A stretch of DNA of 29,936 nt from a virus. Within the stretch, counting starts at the first letter, position 1, and every line of letters begins with the position of its first letter. A model generated the notes under the pieces. That model ran no database searches and was not told where the DNA came from. It saw only the letters and a list, made by a program, of their open reading frames with translations. The DNA lies in IMG/VR virus record IMGVR_UViG_3300048797_000131, positions 1 through 29,936 of that record, one strand, 5' to 3'. The translations under genes and the position numbers were made by a program. Of the stretch, positions 21,683 to 28,558 are shown piece after piece.

Positions 21683-22002
21683 CGATGACCGCCATCCTGA
21701 TAGGCGTCTTCCTGGTCATCAACGTCTGGCTGATCTGGACCTTCGTCCGGGACTACGCCCGCGCCACCGGGACGCCCTGGCAGCGGATGGTCGCAGCCGG
21801 ACAGGAGAGCGTCACGATCCTCTGGTCCAAGGTGCTCATGCTTCTCGGCGCCTTGAGCGGCCTGATCGTCAAGGCGGCGGACTACCTGGGGGACACGGGG
21901 CTCTCGACGCAGCTCCAGGCGCTCCTAAAGCCTGAGTACGTCGGCGCCTTCGTGGTCCTGGTGGCCGTCATCACGATCTACGCCCGCAAGCGGACCCTCT
22001 GA
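21679..22002 (+). CDS. Small three-helix membrane protein, holin candidate (107 aa)
   Basis: It starts in an ATGA overlap with the endolysin gene. Hydrophobic segments are at about 5-23 (ILIGVFLVINVWLIWTFV), 47-65 (ILWSKVLMLLGALSGLIV) and 86-102 (VGAFVVLVAVITIYA), with a short basic tail ARKRTL. The size, three-segment plan and place beside the endolysin fit a class I-type holin, but I do not recognise the family. The next gene overlaps by TGATG. Confidence 0.6.
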   Translation: MTMTAILIGVFLVINVWLIWTFVRDYARATGTPWQRMVAAGQESVTILWSKVLMLLGALSGLIVKAADYLGDTGLSTQLQALLKPEYVGAFVVLVAVITIYARKRTL

Positions 22003-22520
22003 TGGGCGGCCTGCTAGGCATTTTCCTTTCGTGGTTCGGAGCCGGGCCGCTCGGCAAGATCATAGACGGCATCAACACGGCCAACCGTGACGCGCTCAAC
22101 GCCAAAACCCTCGAGGAGAAGATCGCCGCGAACGAGCGCGGCGACCGTCTCCGCGCCCAATACGCCGACATCGCCAACGCCAGAAGCAACGTGTCCACGC
22201 TCCCTTGGTGGGCGGCGACCATCTTCGTCATGCTGGCCTTCCCCTTCGCCGTCCACGCCATGCTTATCGGCATCGGGACTTTTTGGGTGGCTCCGGGAGA
22301 TTGGAACCCGACTTGCGTCAATGACCTGTCCGTCCGAGCCGGGTGCTACGTGGACGGCCACGGCTGGCTCGAATGGACGCGGCACATTCCGCCCTTCCCG
22401 AAGCCGTTCGACACCCGCGAGGCCGACGTGTTCAACTTCTTCTTCGGTGCGTCCGTGGGCCTTGGCGTAGCCGGCGCGGCCGTCAAGGTCGCCAGCATCC
22501 TCAAACGAAAGGCGCCTTGA
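22002..22520 (+). CDS. Membrane protein of the lysis cassette, holin-like (172 aa)
   Basis: The protein opens with an amphipathic to hydrophobic segment (GLLGIFLSWFGAGPLGKII), then a charged helix (EEKIAANERGDRLRAQY), a strong membrane helix at about 67-92 (LPWWAATIFVMLAFPFAVHA) and a last one near residues 142-165 (FNFFFGASVGLGVAGAAVKV). The loop between them has two cysteines (NPTCVNDL, AGCYVDG) that could be periplasmic. I recall similar LPWWA..F..PFA proteins beside endolysins in alphaproteobacterial phages. Role likely holin or lysis accessory. It starts in a TGATG overlap with the previous gene. Confidence 0.6.
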   Translation: MGGLLGIFLSWFGAGPLGKIIDGINTANRDALNAKTLEEKIAANERGDRLRAQYADIANARSNVSTLPWWAATIFVMLAFPFAVHAMLIGIGTFWVAPGDWNPTCVNDLSVRAGCYVDGHGWLEWTRHIPPFPKPFDTREADVFNFFFGASVGLGVAGAAVKVASILKRKAP

Positions 22521-22690
22521 TGGACCTAATCATCATCATCGTTGTGATCCTGCTACTGACCGGCGGCGGCGGCTATGCCGGCTATCGGCGCGGCGGCTAC
22601 GGCGGCGGGCTCAACATCGTGTGGGTGCTGGTCATCATCCTGGTCGTGTTTGCCTTGCTCCAGCACGGCGGCTTTCACCGCTTCTACTGA
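22520..22690 (+). CDS. Small two-helix membrane protein, DUF3309-like (56 aa)
   Basis: The ATG at 22520 overlaps the previous stop by one base (TGATG). The protein starts MDLIIIIVVILLLTGGGGYA, then YRRGGYGGG, then a second hydrophobic helix NIVWVLVIILVVFALLQHGG. The helix-GYxxGG-helix plan resembles DUF3309. Its last seven bases overlap the end of the opposing gene at 22684. A role in lysis is inferred from position. Confidence 0.6.
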   Translation: MDLIIIIVVILLLTGGGGYAGYRRGGYGGGLNIVWVLVIILVVFALLQHGGFHRFY

Positions 22691-23262
22691 TCCGAGCCGA
22701 CGTGCTCATGCCGCTCCTCAAGCGGCAGCCGGGGGCGCCGGAGGAAGGCATAGGCCGAGCCGATACCGACCGCGATGCCGATGACGGTCCCCAAGACGTT
22801 CCATAGCCACTCGGCGCCCTGCCCTCGGCCGAGGGCGTTGCCCACTTCCGTTTGCAGCGCCTCGATCTTGGCAGCGTTCGACACCGTGAGCGGTGTGCCG
22901 GCGCTTTCGATCTTGGCGACCCGGTCCTTCAAGTCATTCGAGTTGATGACGATGCCGTCCACCTTGGCATTGATGCCGTCGATCAGCGTAACGCGCTCGC
23001 TGATGGCTTGCCGGGCGTCATTGGAGTTCTTGTTGTCAATGAGGCTCTGCGCCGAGAACGTCTGAAACTCCCGCCGCAGCTCGTCCAGCTTGTCGTCCTG
23101 GACCTTCTGCGCCGTGATGATCTCCCGGCGGAGAACGTCCACGTCAGTTTCAGCGTTGCCGACGTTGGCGGACGCGGCGGCGATCATGGTGGGGGTGGGG
23201 GCGGCGTGGGCTGGAGTGCCGAAGGCCAAGAGGGCAGCTACGGTTAGGGCGCGCATCATCAT
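22684..23262 (-). CDS. Secreted coiled-coil protein with C-terminal membrane helix, spanin-like candidate
   Basis: The 192-residue protein starts MMMRALTVAALLAFGTPAHA and has a cleavable signal peptide ending AHA. The middle (about 40-140) is a long charged helix (DVLRREIITAQKVQDDKLDE; AKIEALQTEVGNALG), probably a coiled coil. A membrane helix near residues 152-172 (LWNVLGTVIGIAVGIGSAYA) is followed by a basic tail. A coiled-coil rod in the periplasm held at one end in a membrane fits a spanin-type role. It faces the lysis cassette and shares seven bases with it. There is no lipobox cysteine, so it is not a classical o-spanin or u-spanin. Three ATGs in a row leave the exact start open. Confidence 0.55.
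   Translation of the reverse strand: MMMRALTVAALLAFGTPAHAAPTPTMIAAASANVGNAETDVDVLRREIITAQKVQDDKLDELRREFQTFSAQSLIDNKNSNDARQAISERVTLIDGINAKVDGIVINSNDLKDRVAKIESAGTPLTVSNAAKIEALQTEVGNALGRGQGAEWLWNVLGTVIGIAVGIGSAYAFLRRPRLPLEERHEHVGSDQ
22709..22727 (+). terminator. Weak hairpin after the lysis cassette
   Basis: TGCCGCT (22709-22715) and AGCGGCA (22721-22727) form a perfect seven-pair stem with a five-base loop, 19 bases after the last lysis-gene stop, inside the 3' end of the opposing gene. No T-run follows, so it is at best a partial terminator. Confidence 0.3.
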
Positions 23263-23347
23263 GGGAGCAAGATCCTCTGTTGCTCATATAGTGGGGCGGT
23301 GATACACGGGCACTCGCTATCTCTCGGGACAGGGATCAGCAAGCGGG

Positions 23348-23384
23348 GCGGCCGGACCCGCGCAACAGTCGCGGTTCCGGCCGC
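23348..23384 (-). terminator. Hairpin directly after the YiiX-like hydrolase gene
   Basis: GCGGCCGGA (23348-23356) pairs with TCCGGCCGC (23376-23384), and an inner CCGCG/CGCGG stem extends it; only a small loop remains. It abuts the stop codon at 23385-23387. There is no T-run on the leftward side, so it may act as a Rho-assisted or stabilising 3' hairpin. Confidence 0.45.
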
Positions 23385-23864
23385 TCAGTGCGCCCTCAAG
23401 GCGCTGCAAAGAAACATGCACATATCGACGGTCACCCGGTTCGACGGAGTGACCAGCTTGGCGACCAGCCCACACCCCTGGACGGCCGCCGTGATGGCTT
23501 CTGAGCAAAACCAGCTATCATTCTCTCGCCAGTTGCGCTCGAACGCGAAGGCGAGGATGGCCGTCAAGTCATACGGCTTGCCGAGCTGCCCGATCAGGAA
23601 GTCATAGAACGCCTTCTCCTGGTCCGGGGTGGCCACCAGCTCCATGACTAGCGTCCGCGAGAACGGGGCGTAACCCGCCGGCCGGATCAACAGGCCACCG
23701 CGCCGGGTCACCCCCTGCCCGTCCACGCCCGGCGTTCGCCACCGCGCGCCGATGAGCCGGCCATCGGGCAGGATGGCGTCCACGTGGCTCGCCCACCCGT
23801 GTTCGTAGAACCGGATGATCCAAGCGGCCGGATTGCCTTGAGTGGCGAACTGGAGCCGGATCAC
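23385..23864 (-). CDS. YiiX/permuted papain-like hydrolase (159 aa)
   Basis: The GTG at 23864 (MIRLQFATQGNPAAW) overlaps the upstream stop by GTGA; the longer in-frame reading to 24434 is a shadow of neighbouring genes. The sequence fits the YiiX/NlpC-P60 permuted fold: FYEHGWASHVDAILPDG with H27, GKPYDLTAILAF, and NDSWFCSEAI with nucleophile C120. In this family the order is His first and Cys last. These enzymes cut amide or ester bonds of peptides or lipids. Here it is coupled to a DUF6527 gene. Substrate unknown; a cell-wall amidase or a lipid hydrolase are both possible. Confidence 0.7.
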   Translation of the reverse strand: MIRLQFATQGNPAAWIIRFYEHGWASHVDAILPDGRLIGARWRTPGVDGQGVTRRGGLLIRPAGYAPFSRTLVMELVATPDQEKAFYDFLIGQLGKPYDLTAILAFAFERNWRENDSWFCSEAITAAVQGCGLVAKLVTPSNRVTVDMCMFLCSALRAH

Positions 23865-24199
23865 TTGATCTCCCCCTTCTGAATGTAGCCATGCCACCCG
23901 CAGCCGGCGGCCGGCTTGCCGTCGTCCGTGTGCGTCTTGCAGTTGATCGAGGGCGAGAAGGTGGGCTCTGTGACATTGCCGTCCCAATCCCACATGGCCG
24001 GCTTGCTCTGGCCGGGGACCCGGCGGGCGACGGCGCCGTTGCCGAGGTCCGCGCCGACGATCAAGAGGCCGTCGCACTTGTTGCCCGGCTGGCGCGGGCA
24101 CTTGAAGCCGAACCGGCACGGCTTGACGCCGGCCGCCAGCTCCGCAGCCGTGAGCCAGTGATAATCGAGCCCTTGAAAAAAGACTTTGGCGGCGGTCAT
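23861..24199 (-). CDS. DUF6527-like metal-binding protein (112 aa)
   Basis: MTAAKVFFQGLDYHWLTAAE starts at ATG 24199. The C-terminal half has the DUF6527 pattern WDWDGNVTEPTFSPSINC and GCGWHGYIQKGEI. Cysteines at 28, 34, 42, 87 and 100 plus H103 could hold one or two zinc ions. DUF6527 is a phage and mobile-element family of unknown function. Its GTGA overlap with the YiiX-like hydrolase gene suggests a two-protein unit. A palindromic site lies just upstream of the start. Confidence 0.7.
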   Translation of the reverse strand: MTAAKVFFQGLDYHWLTAAELAAGVKPCRFGFKCPRQPGNKCDGLLIVGADLGNGAVARRVPGQSKPAMWDWDGNVTEPTFSPSINCKTHTDDGKPAAGCGWHGYIQKGEIK

Positions 24200-24206
24200 A
24201 GCGCCA

Positions 24207-24224
24207 ACTATAGCGCGTGATAGT
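24207..24224. promoter_or_regulatory. Operator-like palindrome upstream of the DUF6527 gene
   Basis: ACTATAGCGCGTGATAGT is an 18-base imperfect palindrome with outer arms ACTAT/ATAGT and a CGCG centre. On the leftward strand it contains TATAGT, seven bases before the ATG, so a transcript would have almost no leader. A clear -35 was not found. Confidence 0.4.
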
Positions 24225-24334
24225 CTCGCCGTCGCGCCGAGGCCGGGAGCTGGAGGTTAGCTCGCCCTTTCCACCAGCTCCGGGCTTACGACGCCGGGGC
24301 GGCCCGGTCCTCTCGGACGGGCCGCCCTTGCCTG

Positions 24335-24508
24335 TCAGTGCATCAGGTGGCGCACGGCCGGGTCTTGAGCCACCCCGAACACCAGGATGGCCAGAATAAA
24401 GGTCACGACCGCCCACACCAGGACCACCGGCCACACGGGCCGGCGAGGAGGGGCGCCGTCGTCATTGTTGGCATCCGGCCAGCCGCCCCGATCATTCTTG
24501 TCAGCCAC
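24335..24508 (-). CDS. Small single-pass membrane protein (57 aa)
   Basis: The GTG at 24506-24508 overlaps the end of the upstream gene by eight bases, so it is translationally coupled. The protein begins with about 22 charged and polar residues (MADKNDRGGWPDANNDDGAP), then a hydrophobic helix (VWPVVLVWAVVTFILAILVF), then a short tail ending AVRHLMH. This looks like a type II or tail-anchored inner-membrane peptide of the phage early block. Function unknown. Between it and the DUF6527 gene, at about 24246-24334, are hairpin-forming GC-rich sequences with no gene. Confidence 0.55.
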   Translation of the reverse strand: MADKNDRGGWPDANNDDGAPPRRPVWPVVLVWAVVTFILAILVFGVAQDPAVRHLMH

Positions 24509-24818
24509 CGCCAGCCCCGATCTTTCGGATGGCCGCTAGAGCCGGGTGCGGCTTCTCCGCAGTCCCCGGCGTGTCCCCGAACTCGCCCTTGACGAACGCC
24601 TCCTCGTCCACGATGCCGGCCACCCGGAGGGCTGTCGCGTGCTCGGCGCCCGCCGCGTCACGCGGCAGGGCGTCCGCCTCGCCGGCCGCCGAGCACGTGC
24701 GGATGACTTCCTCCCATTGCGCGATCTTGTGCCGGTAGAACGATATGGCTGCCTCGGCCATGGTTATCATGATCCGCGACATCTTCGCGGTGTTGGGGTG
24801 AACGTCCTGAATGTCCAT
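24501..24818 (-). CDS. Hypothetical protein (105 aa)
   Basis: The ATG at 24818 follows GAGGAGA on the leftward strand. The protein (MDIQDVHPNTAKMSRIMITM, then RHKIAQWEEVIRTCSAAGEA) is helical and mostly acidic to neutral, ending in a glycine-rich tail. No family is recognised. It is coupled to the membrane peptide downstream. Confidence 0.55.
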   Translation of the reverse strand: MDIQDVHPNTAKMSRIMITMAEAAISFYRHKIAQWEEVIRTCSAAGEADALPRDAAGAEHATALRVAGIVDEEAFVKGEFGDTPGTAEKPHPALAAIRKIGAGGG

Positions 24819-24836
24819 GCTGCTTTTCTCCTCGGG

Positions 24837-25277
24837 TTAAAACGGTACGTCTCTGGCCAGCTCCTCGGCCGTGAACGTTTCGTCAGTCCGCCTGTCGGGT
24901 GGAGCTGGCGCGGGCTCCGGCTGCGCAAGTTCAGCTAGACGCCGGGTGACCAGGGCCGGCTCACCCGGAGGCGGGTCGATCAGCTCCACGTGATCCGGCG
25001 GCGCCATGGCCGCCCGCAAGCTAGCGGCCTCGGCGTCCAGGCGGGCGACCTGATCCGCGTAGCCGTGCCGGGCATAGGCGATTTCTTTGAGCCGGAATTC
25101 ACCCACCGCCCGCTGCTCGTCCGGGGTTAGCTCCCCGACCTGGACCCGCATTAGAAAGGCCCGGACCTCTTTGAGCTGGCCCGTTAGCCAGCGGACCTCC
25201 GGGTCCGGGCCTTCTTCATTGGCAGAGTTGAACCGCTCCACGGCGGCGATAAGCGTATCGAAGCCTCGATCAACCAT
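24837..25277 (-). CDS. Hypothetical helical protein (146 aa)
   Basis: The ATG at 25277 shares one base with the upstream stop (TGATG); a longer frame to 25322 is a shadow. The protein (MVDRGFDTLIAAVERFNSAN) is helical, with a heptad-like middle section (GYADQVARLDAEAASLRAAM) and a proline-rich C-terminus (AQPEPAPAPPDRRTDETF). I do not recognise a family. Its chain position suggests co-expression with DNA-metabolism genes. Confidence 0.55.
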   Translation of the reverse strand: MVDRGFDTLIAAVERFNSANEEGPDPEVRWLTGQLKEVRAFLMRVQVGELTPDEQRAVGEFRLKEIAYARHGYADQVARLDAEAASLRAAMAPPDHVELIDPPPGEPALVTRRLAELAQPEPAPAPPDRRTDETFTAEELARDVPF

Positions 25278-25651
25278 CAGTCCGCCCCTCCCCCACCATC
25301 TGGCGGCATGGGGCCGCGCCACCGCTCCAGGGCGTCATCCCCGAACAGCTCATGCGCCACGGCGGTGGCCGAGACGAGGGCCGCCGCTGCCGGGTCCGGT
25401 TGGACGCCGGAGCCGCCGCTGACGACCCGACCCGCGAGGTTACGCTGCCGCTCCTCGGCCAGCTTGTCCTCAAAGGTCCCGCCGTTGAGGTAGTGGACGA
25501 TGGTTGCGACGTAGGCGTCCGCCTCCCAATTCGGGCAGGCGACGCCCGTCCGCACCTGAAACAGGGCGCGGCCGTCACGGTTAACTATGCGGCCTGGGGC
25601 CACCGTGTAGCGCGGTGGCCGAGGTCGCGGGGTGTCCCAATCCTTGCTCAT
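25277..25651 (-). CDS. Hypothetical protein (124 aa)
   Basis: It starts at ATG 25651 in a TGATG overlap. The sequence (MSKDWDTPRPRPPRYTVAPG, then VRTGVACPNWEADAYVATIV) includes one cysteine, an ALFQVRTG strand and a HYLNG helix, with an alanine-rich second half. The part NRDGRALFQVRTG and VHYLNGG reminds me of small phage proteins of unknown role. No function can be stated. Confidence 0.55.
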   Translation of the reverse strand: MSKDWDTPRPRPPRYTVAPGRIVNRDGRALFQVRTGVACPNWEADAYVATIVHYLNGGTFEDKLAEERQRNLAGRVVSGGSGVQPDPAAAALVSATAVAHELFGDDALERWRGPMPPDGGGGAD

Positions 25652-26001
25652 CAGTCCGGGACCTTGACCTTGTCGGGGTTGGCCGCCTGCCACCGCACGA
25701 AGTCCAGCCGGTGGTCGGCAGCGTCCGCGAGCTTCTGGTGGCTGGCGCCGAGCTGGCTTGCTTGCTCCAGCCAGCTATCAATCGCGTAGACCGCCGCCTT
25801 GTCCTGTCCTCGCAGCCGGAAGACTGGCTCACCGGGCGACGGCTCCGCCATGTCGAGGTAGGCATGGATCAGGGCGAACAGCTCCGGGCTGCCGCCTTCC
25901 TCGAAGATCACGTCGTCGATGGTGACCTCCCCGTCCTGGTGGACGAAGTGATGGGTCACCCCGTCCGGGCCGGTGACCATGAAATTGAAGTCCCGCAACA
26001 T
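25651..26001 (-). CDS. Hypothetical acidic protein (116 aa)
   Basis: The ATG at 26001 (MLRDFNFMVTGPDGVTHHFV) overlaps the upstream stop by one base; a longer frame to 26064 is a shadow. The first 40 residues look like a beta hairpin (THHFVHQDGEVTIDDVIFEE), the rest is helical (KAAVYAIDSWLEQASQLGAS). The protein is acidic overall. Not recognised. Confidence 0.55.
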   Translation of the reverse strand: MLRDFNFMVTGPDGVTHHFVHQDGEVTIDDVIFEEGGSPELFALIHAYLDMAEPSPGEPVFRLRGQDKAAVYAIDSWLEQASQLGASHQKLADAADHRLDFVRWQAANPDKVKVPD

Positions 26002-26183
26002 CAGCGTTTCCCCTTCTTGGTTTCCTCGGGAGCTGCCCGCTTGGCAGCCTCGACAAATAGACACGCGTCATTGAGATGCCCCAAGTAGTCACCCCGCTTG
26101 GACTTGGGGATCGCCTTGTAAATCTCCTCAATGGTTGCCAGCGTCGCGGTGGCTTCCTCTTTAGTGAATTCCCCTTGCGCCAT
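26001..26183 (-). CDS. Small hypothetical helical protein (60 aa)
   Basis: The ATG at 26183 follows a GAGGAAGG site. The whole chain is helical and charged (MAQGEFTKEEATATLATIEE, ending AAPEETKKGKR), suiting a small adaptor or inhibitor. It lies four bases from the end of the annealase gene and begins the run of TGATG-coupled genes. Not recognised. Confidence 0.55.
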   Translation of the reverse strand: MAQGEFTKEEATATLATIEEIYKAIPKSKRGDYLGHLNDACLFVEAAKRAAPEETKKGKR

Positions 26184-26186
26184 GGG

Positions 26187-27575
26187 TTAACCTTCCTCTC
26201 CTGGCTCACGCTCCCCGGCGTCGAAGCCGGCTCGCCACTGGTTGACTTGATCCGCCGAGTAGCCCGGCAGGGCTGCCCGCCTGGAGCGGCCGGCAGCTCG
26301 CGCCGCCCGTCCCTTGTCGAACGCGTCCATGAGGGCCGGGTCCGCCCGTCTGGCGGCAAGTAACGGCTCCTCTGCAACTTCTGGCTTGCGTTCCTCGAGG
26401 GCGGCCTTCTCCTTCCCGGCCGCCGGAGCGCCCGGTTTCCCTCCCTCACCCTGTTTTTGGGCAGGCGCCGGGGCGCCCTGCCCCGTCTGCTCGCTTTGAG
26501 CCGTTGCCTGCCCGGTAGCACCGGGTCCGGCCTCAGACGCGCCCTTGGGGCTCCCTGGGGCCGCGCCGGCCGCTGGCAGCTCGCCAGTTTTCAGGTCCGC
26601 CCCGGCCTCGGCGGCGGCTGCCGCCTTGGCGAAGGTATCCAAGGCCGCCGTTCCGCCGGCCTGGACCGCGCCGGCTGTCTTGGCGTCCGCTTCTTTTGCC
26701 GCTTGGCCATCCTCGCCGCCCTCACCGCCTCCGGCTTCCTGGTCCGCGAGCCCGACCACCGCCTGCCCTACCGGCGGACAAAGCTCGTCCCACGTGGCCA
26801 TCTCGTCCGCCACGCTGGCACCCATGGCCATCACCCGCGCCACGTCCTTCGCCCGCCACTCACCGATCTTGCGGCCGACCACCGCCTCCACCCGCGCGAG
26901 GGCGAAGTTCAAGTCCTCAAAGCGCGAGGCCAGCTTGTCCCGGTAGGCCGGCAGCTTGGCCTCATACTTCTTGATGTTGCTGTCCTGCGCTTGCTCCAGG
27001 GCGAACCGCGAGTAGTCCGCCAGCGCATTGGTGACGATGTTGCGGATGGCCTTCGACGTTCCGATCTGGAACGCGATGTCTAGGCTGCGCTCGGCGTCCG
27101 TCTTGATGCCCTTCTGCCCCATGCGCTGCCGGTAGGGCCGGCTCATGGACGTGCCGGTCTGCAAGTCAATGAACCGGGCGTACAAGATCCAGTAGCTCCC
27201 CAGGTCCTCAACCTCGTCGATCTGCACGTCGCAGTTTCCGAACTCCCGGACCACCGCATTGGCGCCCTTGATGGTCAGCCCCTCCACCCACTTGACCCGC
27301 GTCTTTTTCTGTTTCGTCTCCGGGTCCTTGTAGGTTTCATTGACCGGCCAGCGGTAGTACCACTCGTCTCCGGCCGCCTCGGCGAGCTGAGAGAGCGCCC
27401 GCAACACCTTGGCGGGCTCGCGGTCCCGGACCACCAGTTGCGCGCCCCATATCCGGCGCCCGACGCCCCGCTGCTCGGTGCGGGTCACTTCCCGGCCGGT
27501 CGCTTCCCGCTCTTGGGTGGCGAACACGTCCAGCAAGTTCTTCCTGTCTTCCAAGTCGTCGTCTACGTTCGACAT
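26187..27575 (-). CDS. Probable single-strand annealing protein (Sak3/Rad52-like candidate)
   Basis: The 462-residue protein has a core at about residues 40-270 with KWVEGLTIKGANAVVREFGN, DLGSYWILYARFIDLQTGTS, and ERSLDIAFQIGTSKAIRNIV. I recall this plan (G.(S/T)I..A.A....G..., then a basic region, then R..I) from phage single-strand DNA annealing proteins of the Sak3-like group. Residues about 290-462 are alanine, glycine, proline and glutamate-rich low complexity, with a basic end, as in many SSB-like tails. A YqaJ exonuclease gene lies directly upstream in the same operon, the usual pairing for phage recombination. The family assignment is from memory and needs a search. Confidence 0.6.
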   Translation of the reverse strand: MSNVDDDLEDRKNLLDVFATQEREATGREVTRTEQRGVGRRIWGAQLVVRDREPAKVLRALSQLAEAAGDEWYYRWPVNETYKDPETKQKKTRVKWVEGLTIKGANAVVREFGNCDVQIDEVEDLGSYWILYARFIDLQTGTSMSRPYRQRMGQKGIKTDAERSLDIAFQIGTSKAIRNIVTNALADYSRFALEQAQDSNIKKYEAKLPAYRDKLASRFEDLNFALARVEAVVGRKIGEWRAKDVARVMAMGASVADEMATWDELCPPVGQAVVGLADQEAGGGEGGEDGQAAKEADAKTAGAVQAGGTAALDTFAKAAAAAEAGADLKTGELPAAGAAPGSPKGASEAGPGATGQATAQSEQTGQGAPAPAQKQGEGGKPGAPAAGKEKAALEERKPEVAEEPLLAARRADPALMDAFDKGRAARAAGRSRRAALPGYSADQVNQWRAGFDAGEREPGEEG

Positions 27576-27579
27576 AAGG

Positions 27580-28557
27580 TCAGCCTTCTCGTTTGATACG
27601 GAGCACGCGCCGTGAGGACGGCGCCACCTCGTAACCTTTGCGTTGCTCCAACCGCCAAGTCATGCGCCAGCCCGGCAGCCTTGCCACGCTGGCGTCTGCT
27701 ATCTCGGCCATGAGGATGGTCTTGATCCGGTCCACCTCGGCCTTCGCGTTCTTTTCTTCGAGCTCCAGGCGCTCTTTGATTTCGAGCAACGCCTGGAGCC
27801 CCACGTCTGCCGGCAGAGGCTTCTCCACCTTGGCCAGCTCCGGGTCCGGCAGGGCGTACATCGCCTTGATCGTCTCCAGATCCTCGCTGGCGCGGAGCCG
27901 GGGCCGGCGACCGGCGTCGAAGTCACGCCAGAACGTCTCCGCCTCGGCTGTGACCCGCTCCCACGCGCCGGGGTGTAGCGGGACCTCAAGCACCATGAAG
28001 TCGCCCTTGAACTCGCTGATGACCAGCGGGGCTACCGCACACCAGGACGCACCGACCAGCTCGGCATAGGTGAGGACCTGGAGTTGATGCTGGAGGGGGA
28101 CGGTCACCGGGATAGCGTCACTGTCATCCTCCGGGTCCGTGTGCTCCCAATCACGGCGGAACACGGACAGGGCGACCACCTTGAAGTCTACGATGCCGAA
28201 GCCGGGACGCTTCGGGTCGATGGCCACAAGGTCCGGCGTGCCCCCCAGGCGGCGCTCGCGGTCCCGGAGGAACACCCGAGCCCGCCGGATCGTCCAGGCG
28301 GGCTCGGTGTCCTTCAAGGCTTCCACGGCCGCCGGCTCGAACCACGTGCCGCGCCGCATGATGTCCGTCTGCGCCTCGGGCATGAGCCGCCCGGCCTTTT
28401 CCGCCCACACCTTGAGCGGGGTCGAGTAGCCGACACCGCAGACGGCCGCCACGTCCGAGCCGGTCAAGACTTCCCGGCGCCAGCCGAGCCATTCTTGCCG
28501 GTCCCGGATCGGCAACAGCTCGGTTGACTTGGGGATGGTCAGCGCGCGGCTGGCCAT
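27580..28557 (-). CDS. YqaJ-family viral exonuclease
   Basis: The 325-residue protein matches the YqaJ/lambda-Exo nuclease fold: EWLGWRREVLTGSDVAAVCG, then RRGTWFEPAAVEALKDT, then LGGTPDLVAIDP with D109, GIVDFKVVA with D124 and K126, and PLQHQLQVLTYAEL with glutamines near 156-160. It degrades one DNA strand to expose tails for the annealing partner encoded four bases downstream. Residues about 255-325 are a helical, basic tail (RLELEEKNAKAEVDRIKTIL). The XRE regulator gene ends one base upstream of its start. Confidence 0.85.
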   Translation of the reverse strand: MASRALTIPKSTELLPIRDRQEWLGWRREVLTGSDVAAVCGVGYSTPLKVWAEKAGRLMPEAQTDIMRRGTWFEPAAVEALKDTEPAWTIRRARVFLRDRERRLGGTPDLVAIDPKRPGFGIVDFKVVALSVFRRDWEHTDPEDDSDAIPVTVPLQHQLQVLTYAELVGASWCAVAPLVISEFKGDFMVLEVPLHPGAWERVTAEAETFWRDFDAGRRPRLRASEDLETIKAMYALPDPELAKVEKPLPADVGLQALLEIKERLELEEKNAKAEVDRIKTILMAEIADASVARLPGWRMTWRLEQRKGYEVAPSSRRVLRIKREG

Positions 28558-28558
28558 C

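Noticed and set aside
28084-28527. 147-codon rightward frame opposite the YqaJ gene
   Set aside because: Overlaps catalytic codons of the exonuclease on the other strand and has no features of its own.
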